From IMG/VR virus record IMGVR_UViG_3300031566_004201, positions 1-33,900 of that record: a DNA stretch of 33,900 bases; one strand, given 5' to 3'. Origin of the DNA: a virus. Shown here in pieces: positions 25,000 to 33,014 of the stretch. The position numbers and the translations under genes were made by a program. Each line of letters opens with the position of its first letter. The first letter of the stretch is position 1. Under the pieces are notes generated by a model that was given only the letters and a program-made list of their open reading frames with translations, had not been told where the DNA came from and made no database searches.

Positions 25000-25521
25000 A
25001 TGGAAATGATTTTTGATAGAGTTATGAAATTGATAGTAGCAGAAGTTGATGGCGTACTTACTGATGGTACATATGCAGAGGATGAAATAGGTAATACTTT
25101 GTATAAAGTATTTAATCAAAAGGATTTTTTAGCAATTAATGAAATAAAAAAATATTATAAAGTGGTATTTATTTGTGATGATAATAAGATTAATTATAAT
25201 TTATGTAAACGTAAAAATATACCATTTTATTGGGGTAAAGGTGAAAAAGGTAAGTATACTGCATTAATAGAGGTGCTACGAAAATATGGAGTTACTCCTG
25301 ATGAAACCATTTACATAGGTTCAAAAATATCTGATCGAAAATGTATTAAGTTTATACCTTATTCAATGTGCCCAGATGATGCTGGAGAATATTTGAGAGA
25401 TTTAGCGTGGGCTCCATTTTTATTGGGGGGTGGAAAAGGTATATTCACGGAATTATTGGACTTATTACAATATAATATTGGACTAATAAAAAAGAACAAT
25501 TTAATTAGTAAAATACCCTAG
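25000..25521 (+). CDS. KdsC-like HAD protein with altered active site
   Basis: 173 residues in the fold of KdsC-type phosphatases: LIVAEVDGVLTDG at the N-terminus, KGKYTALIEVL (K85) and the C-terminal GGGKGIFTELLDLL. The HAD nucleophile Asp is Glu (E15, EVD instead of DVD). Motif II reads FICDD in place of the usual TGR, and motif IV, normally GDDxxD, reads GSKISD. Two metal ligands and the nucleophile are therefore gone while D17, K85 and D112 remain. It is likely a non-phosphatase or inactive member. It is the last gene of the sugar block; its stop codon lies within the terminator stem. Confidence 0.75.
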   Translation: MEMIFDRVMKLIVAEVDGVLTDGTYAEDEIGNTLYKVFNQKDFLAINEIKKYYKVVFICDDNKINYNLCKRKNIPFYWGKGEKGKYTALIEVLRKYGVTPDETIYIGSKISDRKCIKFIPYSMCPDDAGEYLRDLAWAPFLLGGGKGIFTELLDLLQYNIGLIKKNNLISKIP

Positions 25522-25540
25522 CAAATAGGGTATTTTATTC
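25514..25540 (+). terminator. Rho-independent terminator at end of sugar block
   Basis: Perfect 7-bp stem TACCCTA (25514-25520) and TAGGGTA (25526-25532) with loop GCAAA, followed by TTTTATT. It contains the stop codon of the KdsC-like gene and shares bases with the promoter element that follows. Confidence 0.75.
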
Positions 25541-25546
25541 TATAAT
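25518..25546 (+). promoter_or_regulatory. Promoter-like element, copy 2, fused to terminator
   Basis: CTAGCA (25518-25523), 17-base spacer, TATAAT (25541-25546). 25 of 32 positions match copy 1 at 11921, with the differences confined to a seven-base stretch of the spacer. It would drive the clamp loader and polymerase genes. The -35 side of the element forms one arm and the loop of the terminator, so ending one transcript and starting the next use the same DNA. Confidence 0.7.
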
Positions 25547-25567
25547 ATATGTGTAATCAAATTTAGT

Positions 25568-25588
25568 TTACGCACTTATATAGCGTGA
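25568..25588 (+). promoter_or_regulatory. Possible 5'-leader hairpin before the clamp loader
   Basis: TTACGC (25568-25573) can pair with GCGTGA (25583-25588) across a nine-base loop, one pair being G-U. It ends two bases before the GGAGA ribosome site at 25591 and could affect translation. Short and weak; may be chance. Confidence 0.3.
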
Positions 25589-25602
25589 TTGGAGAATTAT
25601 GT

Positions 25603-26679
25603 ATGATTGATGATGATGTATTTATTAATAAGAGAAGAAATGGGGATTTAAATGTAGCATACAGACCATATAGAATAGATGAGATTTTTGGTCATGATCG
25701 TATTAAACGTATGGTAACTGGATTTTTGGAGAAAGCTACATTACCACATGCTTCTTTATTTACTGGTCCCGCTGGATGTGGGAAGACAACTTTTGCTCGT
25801 ATAGTATCATTAGGTCTTAATTGTGAAACAGGGGTTACTCCTAACCCGTGTTGTGTTTGTGCTACGTGTAAGAGTACTATAGCGTTGAACAGTTTATCAG
25901 TATTAGAACTTGATGGAGCTCGAGCTGGTAATGTTGATGTAGTTAGAAAGGCGCTTAACGATTTACCTTCAGCTCCTTTTGGTAGTGATAGGGTAAGAGT
26001 ATTAATTATCGATGAAGCACATAGATTGAGTGGTCCTGCTGAGGATGCACTTTTAAAATTTTTAGAAGATACACCTGCTCATGTTTATGTTATTTTATGT
26101 ACTAATGAATCACAGAAATTAAAGGAAGTAACTAGACAGAGATGTAAACCAATTCAATTTAGTAGACTTGAACCTAAGAGTATTTATAAATTATTAGAAC
26201 AGGTTGCTCAATTTGAAGGTATGCCGTATAAGGAGTCAATATTACACAAAATAACAGAGGAATGTGATGGTACTCCCAGAATAGCATTGTCTTTTTTACA
26301 ACAAATAGAAGCTGAAGGTACATGGTCGGATGAAGGTGCTAGATTTATTTTAAGTATAGGTATTGAGTTAGACCAGCAAGAAGTTTTTGATATGTGTAAA
26401 ATGTTAGTAAATAAAAAAGGTGGTAACTGGATAAATGTGCAAGACACGTTCCTTACACTTTGTAAAAAGATACCTGTTGAAACTATTAGAATAGTTGCTA
26501 ATGGTTTTTTATCTGGGTGTTTTAAACACGCTAAATCTTTAGATGATGCTTTTAAATTTGCTCGGTGTGTAGAAATTATTAGTGAGTTATATTATGGACC
26601 TAAACCAGAACATTTAATCTTAGTTAGGTTATTTAGATGCTATAATATTATACATTTTGGAAAGGACATATTACAATAA
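25603..26679 (+). CDS. dnaX: DNA polymerase III clamp-loader ATPase (gamma/tau DnaX-like)
   Basis: 358 residues. Walker A is GPAGCGKT (55-62), with a zinc module of C74, C83 or C84, C86 and C89, as in DnaX. Walker B is LIIDEAH (134-140), and TRQRC (177-181) is the SRC-type arginine-finger motif. The three AAA+ and collar domains of gamma are present, without the tau extension. A GTG frame reaches to 25585, but GGAGA at 25591-25595 points to ATG 25603. It would load the phage clamp (594) on DNA. No delta or delta-prime homologue is seen here, so it may act as a homo-oligomer or with host subunits. Confidence 0.9.
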   Translation: MIDDDVFINKRRNGDLNVAYRPYRIDEIFGHDRIKRMVTGFLEKATLPHASLFTGPAGCGKTTFARIVSLGLNCETGVTPNPCCVCATCKSTIALNSLSVLELDGARAGNVDVVRKALNDLPSAPFGSDRVRVLIIDEAHRLSGPAEDALLKFLEDTPAHVYVILCTNESQKLKEVTRQRCKPIQFSRLEPKSIYKLLEQVAQFEGMPYKESILHKITEECDGTPRIALSFLQQIEAEGTWSDEGARFILSIGIELDQQEVFDMCKMLVNKKGGNWINVQDTFLTLCKKIPVETIRIVANGFLSGCFKHAKSLDDAFKFARCVEIISELYYGPKPEHLILVRLFRCYNIIHFGKDILQ

Positions 26680-28511
26680 TGGGATTATCAAAAAATAACA
26701 GTAACATGCCTGAATTACCAACTCCAAATTATGAGTATATAACTAACACTGAAGATGCTATTAGGTTATTGCCAGAAATAGAAAAGTATGACATTATAGA
26801 GGTGGATACTGAAGACACGTCATTAGATCCTTTTATAGCTAAAACTGTTTTATTACAAATAGGTGTTTTAGGCAAAGCATTTGTATTTGATGTAAGGGAA
26901 GGTAGAGTAGATGCTAAAATATTTAAAGATATTTTAGAGGGGGATAAACAATTAAAACTACTACAGAATGTGGTGTATGATTATAAAGTACTAAAAGTTA
27001 ATTTTGGTATAGAACTAAATCGTATTTACGATACTATGTTAGCCGAACAACTATTGTATTTAGGTTTACATCCTAAAGCAAGTCTTGGTCATTTAGTAGC
27101 CAAATATTTACATATGAACATGCCGAAAGATACAGCAACATCATTTTCTGATTACAATCAAGAGTATAAAGACTATCAATTACGATACGCTGCTAATGAT
27201 GTAAGTGTTCTAAGAGATATTTTTAATGCTCAACTTCCAAAGTTACAGAGTGATGGCTTAATGAGAGCAGCAAAGTTAGAATTTGATTTTATAAAACCTC
27301 TAGCTGAAATGGAATTAAATGGTATGTTATTGGATATTCCACAATGGCTTGGTATTATAGATGAAAAAGTTTCGGAAAGAAACATGTTAAGAATACAATT
27401 AAATGATGTATTTGAGAGCACTATTGATCAAACAACACTATTTGGTGTGTCATTACTTAATTTAGGTAGTCCTATTCAAGTTACACAAGGTTTAAGAAAA
27501 CTAGGTGTGTATGTAGAAAGTACTGATGTTAAAGAATTAAATAAACATAAGAAACATCCAGTGGTAAAGTTACTATTGGATTACAGAAAATATGAGAAGT
27601 TCATAACCACATACGGCGAGCCTATGATAGACCGTATACATCCTGTTACTGGTAGATTGCATACTCAATTTAGACAGATGGTAGATACTGGTAGAATGAG
27701 TTCGTCCAATCCTAATTTACAAAACATTCCAAAACAACAGAAATATAGATCTTGTTTTATAGCAAGACCTGGTTATAAACTAATTACATGTGATATGAGT
27801 GCTGCTGAACTTCGTATTATTGCCAATTTATCAAAAGACCCTTTATGGATTAAAATATTTAATGAAGGTGGGGATTTACATACAATATCAGCAGCTGGTA
27901 TTTATAACATATCTGAAGACGCGGTTGTTGCTGATAAAAAACTTGATGACGATGATCCAAATAAGAGAAACTATAGGAATAATTCTAAGCCTATATCATT
28001 TGGATTAGCATACGGATTATCAGAACATGGTCTGTCTTTGCGACTTGGTATTTCTAAAGAAGAAGCAAAGCTTATGATAGATAATTATTTTAAGCAGTAT
28101 CCAGGCGTTAAGAGATTTCTAGAGGATTCTGGTAGAAATGCTGTAAGAAATAGATACTCAACGTCGATTAGTGGTAGGCGTAGATATTATGCTTTACCTG
28201 ATCCTTCTGATCCAACATTTAAAACTGCTAGAGGTGCTGTTGAAAGACAGGGTAAAAATATGCCTATTCAGGCTGCAAATGCTGATGCAATTAAACAAGC
28301 TATGGTTTATGTATTGGAGAGAATAAAGGGGTATGACGCTAAATTATTATTAACTGTTCATGATGAGGTTATAGTAGAAGCCCGTGATGATCAAGTTAAC
28401 GAATTAAAATTAATAGTTGAGCAGTCAGTTAAAGATGGGTTTGATAGTTTTTTTGATTTAGTGAAAATGGAAGCCGAAGCTGGTGTGGAAGATCATTGGG
28501 TGAAGGGATAA
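26679..28511 (+). CDS. polA: Family A DNA polymerase with 3'-5' exonuclease
   Basis: 610 residues. Exonuclease motifs are EVDTEDTSL (D43, E45), NVVYDYKVL (D101) and Y170-x3-D174 in YAANDVSVL, all catalytic residues kept. The polymerase has GRMSSSNPNLQNIP (338-351), motif A CDMSAAELR (D372), the finger-helix motif RNNSKPISFGLAYG (433-446; Phe441 at the nucleotide-selecting position), and motif C TVHDEVIVEA (H561-E563). There is no 5' nuclease domain. It carries QTTLF (251-255), which fits a loose clamp-binding consensus. ATG shares the last base of the clamp-loader stop, so loader and polymerase are coupled. It is probably the phage's replicative polymerase. Confidence 0.95.
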   Translation: MGLSKNNSNMPELPTPNYEYITNTEDAIRLLPEIEKYDIIEVDTEDTSLDPFIAKTVLLQIGVLGKAFVFDVREGRVDAKIFKDILEGDKQLKLLQNVVYDYKVLKVNFGIELNRIYDTMLAEQLLYLGLHPKASLGHLVAKYLHMNMPKDTATSFSDYNQEYKDYQLRYAANDVSVLRDIFNAQLPKLQSDGLMRAAKLEFDFIKPLAEMELNGMLLDIPQWLGIIDEKVSERNMLRIQLNDVFESTIDQTTLFGVSLLNLGSPIQVTQGLRKLGVYVESTDVKELNKHKKHPVVKLLLDYRKYEKFITTYGEPMIDRIHPVTGRLHTQFRQMVDTGRMSSSNPNLQNIPKQQKYRSCFIARPGYKLITCDMSAAELRIIANLSKDPLWIKIFNEGGDLHTISAAGIYNISEDAVVADKKLDDDDPNKRNYRNNSKPISFGLAYGLSEHGLSLRLGISKEEAKLMIDNYFKQYPGVKRFLEDSGRNAVRNRYSTSISGRRRYYALPDPSDPTFKTARGAVERQGKNMPIQAANADAIKQAMVYVLERIKGYDAKLLLTVHDEVIVEARDDQVNELKLIVEQSVKDGFDSFFDLVKMEAEAGVEDHWVKG

Positions 28512-28558
28512 ATATTATATGTTACAAAAAATTAAAAAAATAAAAGGATGCTTGATAT

Positions 28559-28987
28559 ATGAATATAAAAATAAAAAAGTTAGATGAATCAGCCGTTATT
28601 CCTACATATGGATCAGAGGGCGCGGCTTGTTTAGATTTATATGCTGTTAAAGATTTAGATATACGTCCGAATGAGGTGGCTTGTGTACATAGTGGTTTAT
28701 CAATAGCTATTCCTACAGGATATGAAGTTCGTGTTATGCCTAGAAGTGGATTGGCTTGTAAAAAACAACTAATTATTTTAAATTCTCCTGGTGTTATAGA
28801 CAGTGATTATAGAGGAGAAATATGTGTTTATATGAAAAACATTAGTGATGATATAGTTACTATACAAAGCGGTGATAGATATGCTCAGATGTCTCTTAGA
28901 AAAAGTATCTATGTTACGTTTGAAGTTGTGGATGATTTAGATGATACAGTACGTGGTGATGGTGGATTTGGATCTACTGGTAGATAG
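28559..28987 (+). CDS. dut: dUTPase
   Basis: 142 residues with the trimeric dUTPase motifs: EGAACLDLYA (motif 1), MPRSGLACKK (2), GVIDSDYRGEICVY (3, with the catalytic Asp), GDRYAQM (4) and RGDGGFGSTGR (5) at the C-terminus. It hydrolyses dUTP to dUMP, feeding a thymidylate synthase-family enzyme and keeping uracil out of DNA, which argues against U replacing T in this phage. AAAAGGA precedes ATG 28559. Confidence 0.95.
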   Translation: MNIKIKKLDESAVIPTYGSEGAACLDLYAVKDLDIRPNEVACVHSGLSIAIPTGYEVRVMPRSGLACKKQLIILNSPGVIDSDYRGEICVYMKNISDDIVTIQSGDRYAQMSLRKSIYVTFEVVDDLDDTVRGDGGFGSTGR

Positions 28988-29009
28988 GTATTAAAATTCT
29001 GAACTGGTT

Positions 29010-29015
29010 GGAGGT
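29010..29015 (+). promoter_or_regulatory. Strong ribosome-binding site for the ribonucleotide reductase gene
   Basis: GGAGGT seven bases before ATG 29023. It rules out the longer TTG frame from 29008, whose first codons include this site. Confidence 0.75.
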
Positions 29016-29022
29016 AGTATAT

Positions 29023-32000
29023 ATGTTCATTGATGTATTTCAAAAACAAATTTGGGGATCCAAATATCAATATAAAAATGAAACATTCAAAGGTTTTTGT
29101 GAAAGATTGTCTAGTAATGTATTTTTTAGAGACAGTGAGTTAGAATTAAGAAAAAAATTATTTGATGCTTTACATAGTTTTAAAATTTTATTTGGTGGAA
29201 GAATAAATTCTAATATCGGTGTACCAGAAAATGGTTTAACGTTATTTAATTGTTTTATTTCACCTACAGTTAAAAACCCAGATTCTTTAGAAGGTATACT
29301 TGAATCTTTAAAGAATTTTACATTAACATTAAAAACAGAGGGTGGTGTTGGTTTGTGTGCTAATTATCTAAGACCAGCGAATACTCTTATACGTAAAATA
29401 GGTGTTACTACTCCTGGTTCGATAAAATTTTTAGAGGGGTATGATAAATTTTCAGAGATAATTACATCTGGTAGTGTTTCTAAGGATGACTCTTATCAAG
29501 GTGTGCCTACTAAAAAAAGTATACGCAAAGGAGCCACTATGGTTACTATGAGTATATGTCATCCAGATATAGAGGATTTTATTAACGCTAAAACTGTTGC
29601 AAATAGGCTTACTAAATGTAATATGTCTGTTATGGTTTCAGATGATTTTATGAAAGCTGTAGAAGAAGACGATGAATGGGCTTTGTGGTTTCCTGATATA
29701 AATTTTGATAAATATGAAGCTGAATGGATTGGTGATTTTGAACTATGGAATAATAAAGGGTATCCTAAAGTAGTATACAGGACGGTAAAAGCAACTGATT
29801 TGTGGAATCTATTACTTAAAAACTCTTATAGTCGTAATGAACCAGGAATTTTATTTATAGACGCTATAAAACGTATGGATAACTTATCTTATTTAGATAG
29901 ATGCTCTATCACATCAACGAATCCTTGTATAGTTGCTGGTACTTTGGTTATGACTGATAAAGGATTAGTTAAAGTAGAAAAGATACAAAACGGCGATGTT
30001 ATTCAAACAACACTAGGATTTAATAAGGTTAAAGAAGTTAAATCATATAAAGATGAAGATGTTTATAGAGTTACTTTTAATGATGGGTTTTACCAAGATG
30101 TTACAAAAGGACATATTTTCCATACGATGTTGGTTGACAAAGAAGCAAGAAAAACATGGAATAATAATCTACGATTGTCAGATATTGAATCTGGAAAAAC
30201 ATTTGTTAGAAAAGAATGGTATAAACAGTTTCCTGTGTGTGGGACTACTTATACAAGAGATGAAGGTTTATTAATAGGTTTATATTTAGGTGATGGTTGT
30301 TTTTCTAATTATTCTGGTTTTAATTTATCTTCAAATAGTGGTGAAAATAATTTATATATAGAAAATTTATATAAACGATTAGGTGGAAATATAAGGGTAG
30401 ATGATTCTGAGGGAAATTGCTACAGATACTATATGATAAATAACAATTTATATTTAAAAGAATTGTTTTCTACTTTAAATATTGATCCTGGTAATAAAAC
30501 ATTTAGTTTAGAAAGTTTATTAAATACGAATAAAGAGTTTATTATAGGTTTAATAGATGGTTTACTCTCATCTGATGGTAATGTAAATCTTACTAGTAGA
30601 TATACTCAGGTTAGATTTAAAAATACATCTATGCTTTTACATAACTTAATGAAACATTTAATGCTGTTTGTAAAAGCTGATTATAAAGTTTATTTAAGTG
30701 CAGAAGCAGATGAAGAAAGTTTAATTTATGGTAGAAACGTGATTAGGCAGAAAGATTGTTTTGAAGGTGTGATTGAAAATGATTCTATCTTAAATTTATA
30801 TAATTGTATTGGGTATCTGAGTCATCCTAATAAAAATGAAAGTTTAAAAACAACAATTAAAACAAAACAATTAAATGGTGTTAAGTGGAAGACTAAGATA
30901 AAAAGTATAGAATATTTAGGTACATCCACTGTATATGATATATATGAGCCTGAATCTGATGACTGGAATCATGAAGGGTATGTTTCTAGGGGGTGCGGTG
31001 AAGTGCCTGGATCAACTGGTGTAGTGGAACATGAAGGCAAGGAATATTTAATAGGGGATATATGTTGTCTTGGTTCATTGAATATCGTTAAGTTTTATGA
31101 TGTTAAAACTAGTACATTTAATATGGAAGAATTTCTTGAATGCACTGATTTATTAGTAAGAGCTTTGGACAACGTAATTGATGTATCAAACTACCCATTA
31201 CCTTTGTATAAGGATGGGGCACGTCTAAAACGAAAAATAGGTGTGGGTATAGCTGGAGTAGGTTCACTGGCTATGATGATGAATATGAGATACGGTAGTA
31301 GTAAGCATGTTGTATTTTTAGAATATGTTCTTCATGCTTTTATGAATCAACTATATAGATCGTCAGCTATATTGGCGAGTGAAAAAGGACCATTCCCTCT
31401 TTATAGTAAAGATATGTTGGAGTGTGGCTACATACATAATTCAAACGTACTTGACTCTGATGTTATTGAATTAATAACTAAACACGGTATACGAAATTCC
31501 GCACTAGCAGCTATAGCTCCTAATGGAACTCTTTCTATATTAGCAGGAAACGTATCTGGTGGTTTGGAACCAGTGTATTCTACTGAGTTTACTCGTTGGA
31601 ACCGTGTAGAAGGTGACGGTGTTGATTTTAAATACCCTAATATACACAAAGGTGAGTGGTTTGAAACCGATTATTTTAAAGAACAAAAGAACGGTGACGA
31701 AGTAGTACTAATGTCATTGGATAATAAATATAGAATAGATAAGAATACAGGGTTATGTGCTAATATAGTTATTAGTGATTATGGTTATAAAATAGCTAAA
31801 GATCTAGGATTTGAGCATACAGCTGGGGCAACTGAGTTATCTATTGCTGAACACATGGATGTATTATCTGTGTTTGCAAAGTATATTGATCAGTCTTGTA
31901 GTAAGACTATAAATATTCCATCAGATATAAGTTTTGATGATTTCGCTTCTTTATATAATGATATTCATAAGCGTAATGTAAAAGGGTGTACTACATATAG

Positions 32001-32628
32001 AGAAGGTTCCACTGTTGGTGTACTAGAGACTACTAAGTCTATTAGTAAGAAAAGTATTAAGAAACAACAACGTGAATTTTTAGGAACATTTAAAGATCAT
32101 ACAAATAAAACTGTTATCGCACAGAATGTAAAATTACCAGAAGAGTATCCAGCTAAAGGGTATGTTCTTAGAAGTGAGGGAAAAAAGTGGTATCTTCATG
32201 TAGCATTTAAAGATAAAGCATGTACTAAACCGTTTGCTGTATTTGTTAATACCAATGCTAGGGAAGATAACGTATCTACATTTAACGCATTAGAAAATTT
32301 ATCAGATCTATCAAAGGCTGAAGGTTTAAACGGCGGTATGCTAGAAGCAGTTGAGCGTAAGTATGCTTACCAGAAGAATCCAGTAAAGATATGTAGAATG
32401 ATTGGTTTTTTATTAAGGCATAATGTAGATATTTATCATATAGTTAGAGCTATGGATGATGTTATAGAAGCTATACCAGGTACATTTGTGCATAGGATCA
32501 AAAAGTTTTTATGTCAATTTATTGAAGAAATAGATATAACAACGCTATGTCCTGAATGTAGTGAAAAGGCTCTTATATTTAAAGAGGGTTGTTATTTATG
32601 TCAAAATTGTGGTAATACAAAATGTTAG
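29023..32628 (+). CDS. nrdJ: Ribonucleotide reductase, class II (adenosylcobalamin type), with intein
   Basis: 1201-residue precursor; 845 residues after removal of the intein (29926-30993). C77 in TLFNCFISP and C681/C682 in GDICCLGSLN are the redox-partner candidates; the radical Cys lies in NPCGE, split exactly by the intein. PNGTLSILAGNVSGGLEPVY is the phosphate-binding loop. The C-terminus CPECSEKALIFKEGCYLCQNC is the Cys-rich tail typical of class II enzymes, and no small (beta) subunit gene is in the window. It would make dNTPs with or without oxygen, given cobalamin from the host. A TSCPD-like domain (about 1050-1150) precedes the tail. Confidence 0.9.
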   Translation: MFIDVFQKQIWGSKYQYKNETFKGFCERLSSNVFFRDSELELRKKLFDALHSFKILFGGRINSNIGVPENGLTLFNCFISPTVKNPDSLEGILESLKNFTLTLKTEGGVGLCANYLRPANTLIRKIGVTTPGSIKFLEGYDKFSEIITSGSVSKDDSYQGVPTKKSIRKGATMVTMSICHPDIEDFINAKTVANRLTKCNMSVMVSDDFMKAVEEDDEWALWFPDINFDKYEAEWIGDFELWNNKGYPKVVYRTVKATDLWNLLLKNSYSRNEPGILFIDAIKRMDNLSYLDRCSITSTNPCIVAGTLVMTDKGLVKVEKIQNGDVIQTTLGFNKVKEVKSYKDEDVYRVTFNDGFYQDVTKGHIFHTMLVDKEARKTWNNNLRLSDIESGKTFVRKEWYKQFPVCGTTYTRDEGLLIGLYLGDGCFSNYSGFNLSSNSGENNLYIENLYKRLGGNIRVDDSEGNCYRYYMINNNLYLKELFSTLNIDPGNKTFSLESLLNTNKEFIIGLIDGLLSSDGNVNLTSRYTQVRFKNTSMLLHNLMKHLMLFVKADYKVYLSAEADEESLIYGRNVIRQKDCFEGVIENDSILNLYNCIGYLSHPNKNESLKTTIKTKQLNGVKWKTKIKSIEYLGTSTVYDIYEPESDDWNHEGYVSRGCGEVPGSTGVVEHEGKEYLIGDICCLGSLNIVKFYDVKTSTFNMEEFLECTDLLVRALDNVIDVSNYPLPLYKDGARLKRKIGVGIAGVGSLAMMMNMRYGSSKHVVFLEYVLHAFMNQLYRSSAILASEKGPFPLYSKDMLECGYIHNSNVLDSDVIELITKHGIRNSALAAIAPNGTLSILAGNVSGGLEPVYSTEFTRWNRVEGDGVDFKYPNIHKGEWFETDYFKEQKNGDEVVLMSLDNKYRIDKNTGLCANIVISDYGYKIAKDLGFEHTAGATELSIAEHMDVLSVFAKYIDQSCSKTINIPSDISFDDFASLYNDIHKRNVKGCTTYREGSTVGVLETTKSISKKSIKKQQREFLGTFKDHTNKTVIAQNVKLPEEYPAKGYVLRSEGKKWYLHVAFKDKACTKPFAVFVNTNAREDNVSTFNALENLSDLSKAEGLNGGMLEAVERKYAYQKNPVKICRMIGFLLRHNVDIYHIVRAMDDVIEAIPGTFVHRIKKFLCQFIEEIDITTLCPECSEKALIFKEGCYLCQNCGNTKC
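29926..30993 (+). mobile_element. Intein with LAGLIDADG endonuclease in the ribonucleotide reductase gene
   Basis: 356 residues between NP and CGE of the reductase. It begins with Cys (CIVAGTLVMTDKGLV, block A). Block B has T-K-G-H in DVTKGHIFH. The two LAGLIDADG helices are LIGLYLGDG (30271-30297) and IIGLIDGLLSSDG (30541-30579). Block F is STVYDIYEPESDDW. The C-terminal block aligns without gaps to ordinary inteins but ends SRG before Cys+1, where HN is expected. The N-terminal half of splicing looks normal; the Asn-cyclisation step has no Asn. The endonuclease appears intact by its motifs. Confidence 0.88.
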
Positions 32629-32641
32629 GAGGATTAATACT

Positions 32642-33010
32642 ATGAGTAAGGTAATGTGTATGTTTTGTAAGTCTGAGATTGAGGGTAGATGTGTTAAAAA
32701 ATCAAATAAAGTTCATATTAAAAAGAAGAGATTATGTAATCTTTATGAAGATGATGATGCTAAAATACAATCTATAGCTGAGCGCAAATTAAAATTTAGT
32801 AAGCCTAAATCTTATTTTAGACCAGATTGGTACTGGGATAGAAAGAACTTTATAAAGAAAATGAAAAAAGCAGAGGCTGAAAAAGCTGCATTAAATCCAT
32901 CTATATTTACGGGTAACAAAGAGCATCCTCTTACTGGTGATCTTAGTAGATTCTTTAAGTCAACTGTTGGAGAAGAAGAGTCTGCTGAAAATAATAGCAT
33001 CAAGGAGTAA
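32642..33010 (+). CDS. Small zinc-binding protein of unknown role
   Basis: 122 residues. Cysteines C6-x2-C9, C17 and C32 suggest one zinc site at the N-terminus, followed by a very basic helical stretch (KKMKKAEAEKAA) and an acidic C-terminal tail. YFRPDWYWDRKNF is notable for aromatics. The frame extends 81 bases upstream into the reductase gene, but AGGAGG at 32629-32634 selects ATG 32642. No family recognised; the layout would suit a nucleic-acid-binding protein. Confidence 0.65.
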   Translation: MSKVMCMFCKSEIEGRCVKKSNKVHIKKKRLCNLYEDDDAKIQSIAERKLKFSKPKSYFRPDWYWDRKNFIKKMKKAEAEKAALNPSIFTGNKEHPLTGDLSRFFKSTVGEEESAENNSIKE

Positions 33011-33014
33011 AGTT

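Noticed and set aside
9507-25521. Host O-antigen or capsule conversion cluster
   Set aside because: No flippase, polymerase, lipid-linked initiator or membrane transferase is visible, so I favour a cytoplasmic acceptor; not excluded until the whole genome is examined.
32642-33010. PIP-box-like DLSRFF segment in the C-terminal part of the 32642 gene
   Set aside because: It lacks the leading Gln, and the phage clamp is bacterial type, where a different pentapeptide is used.
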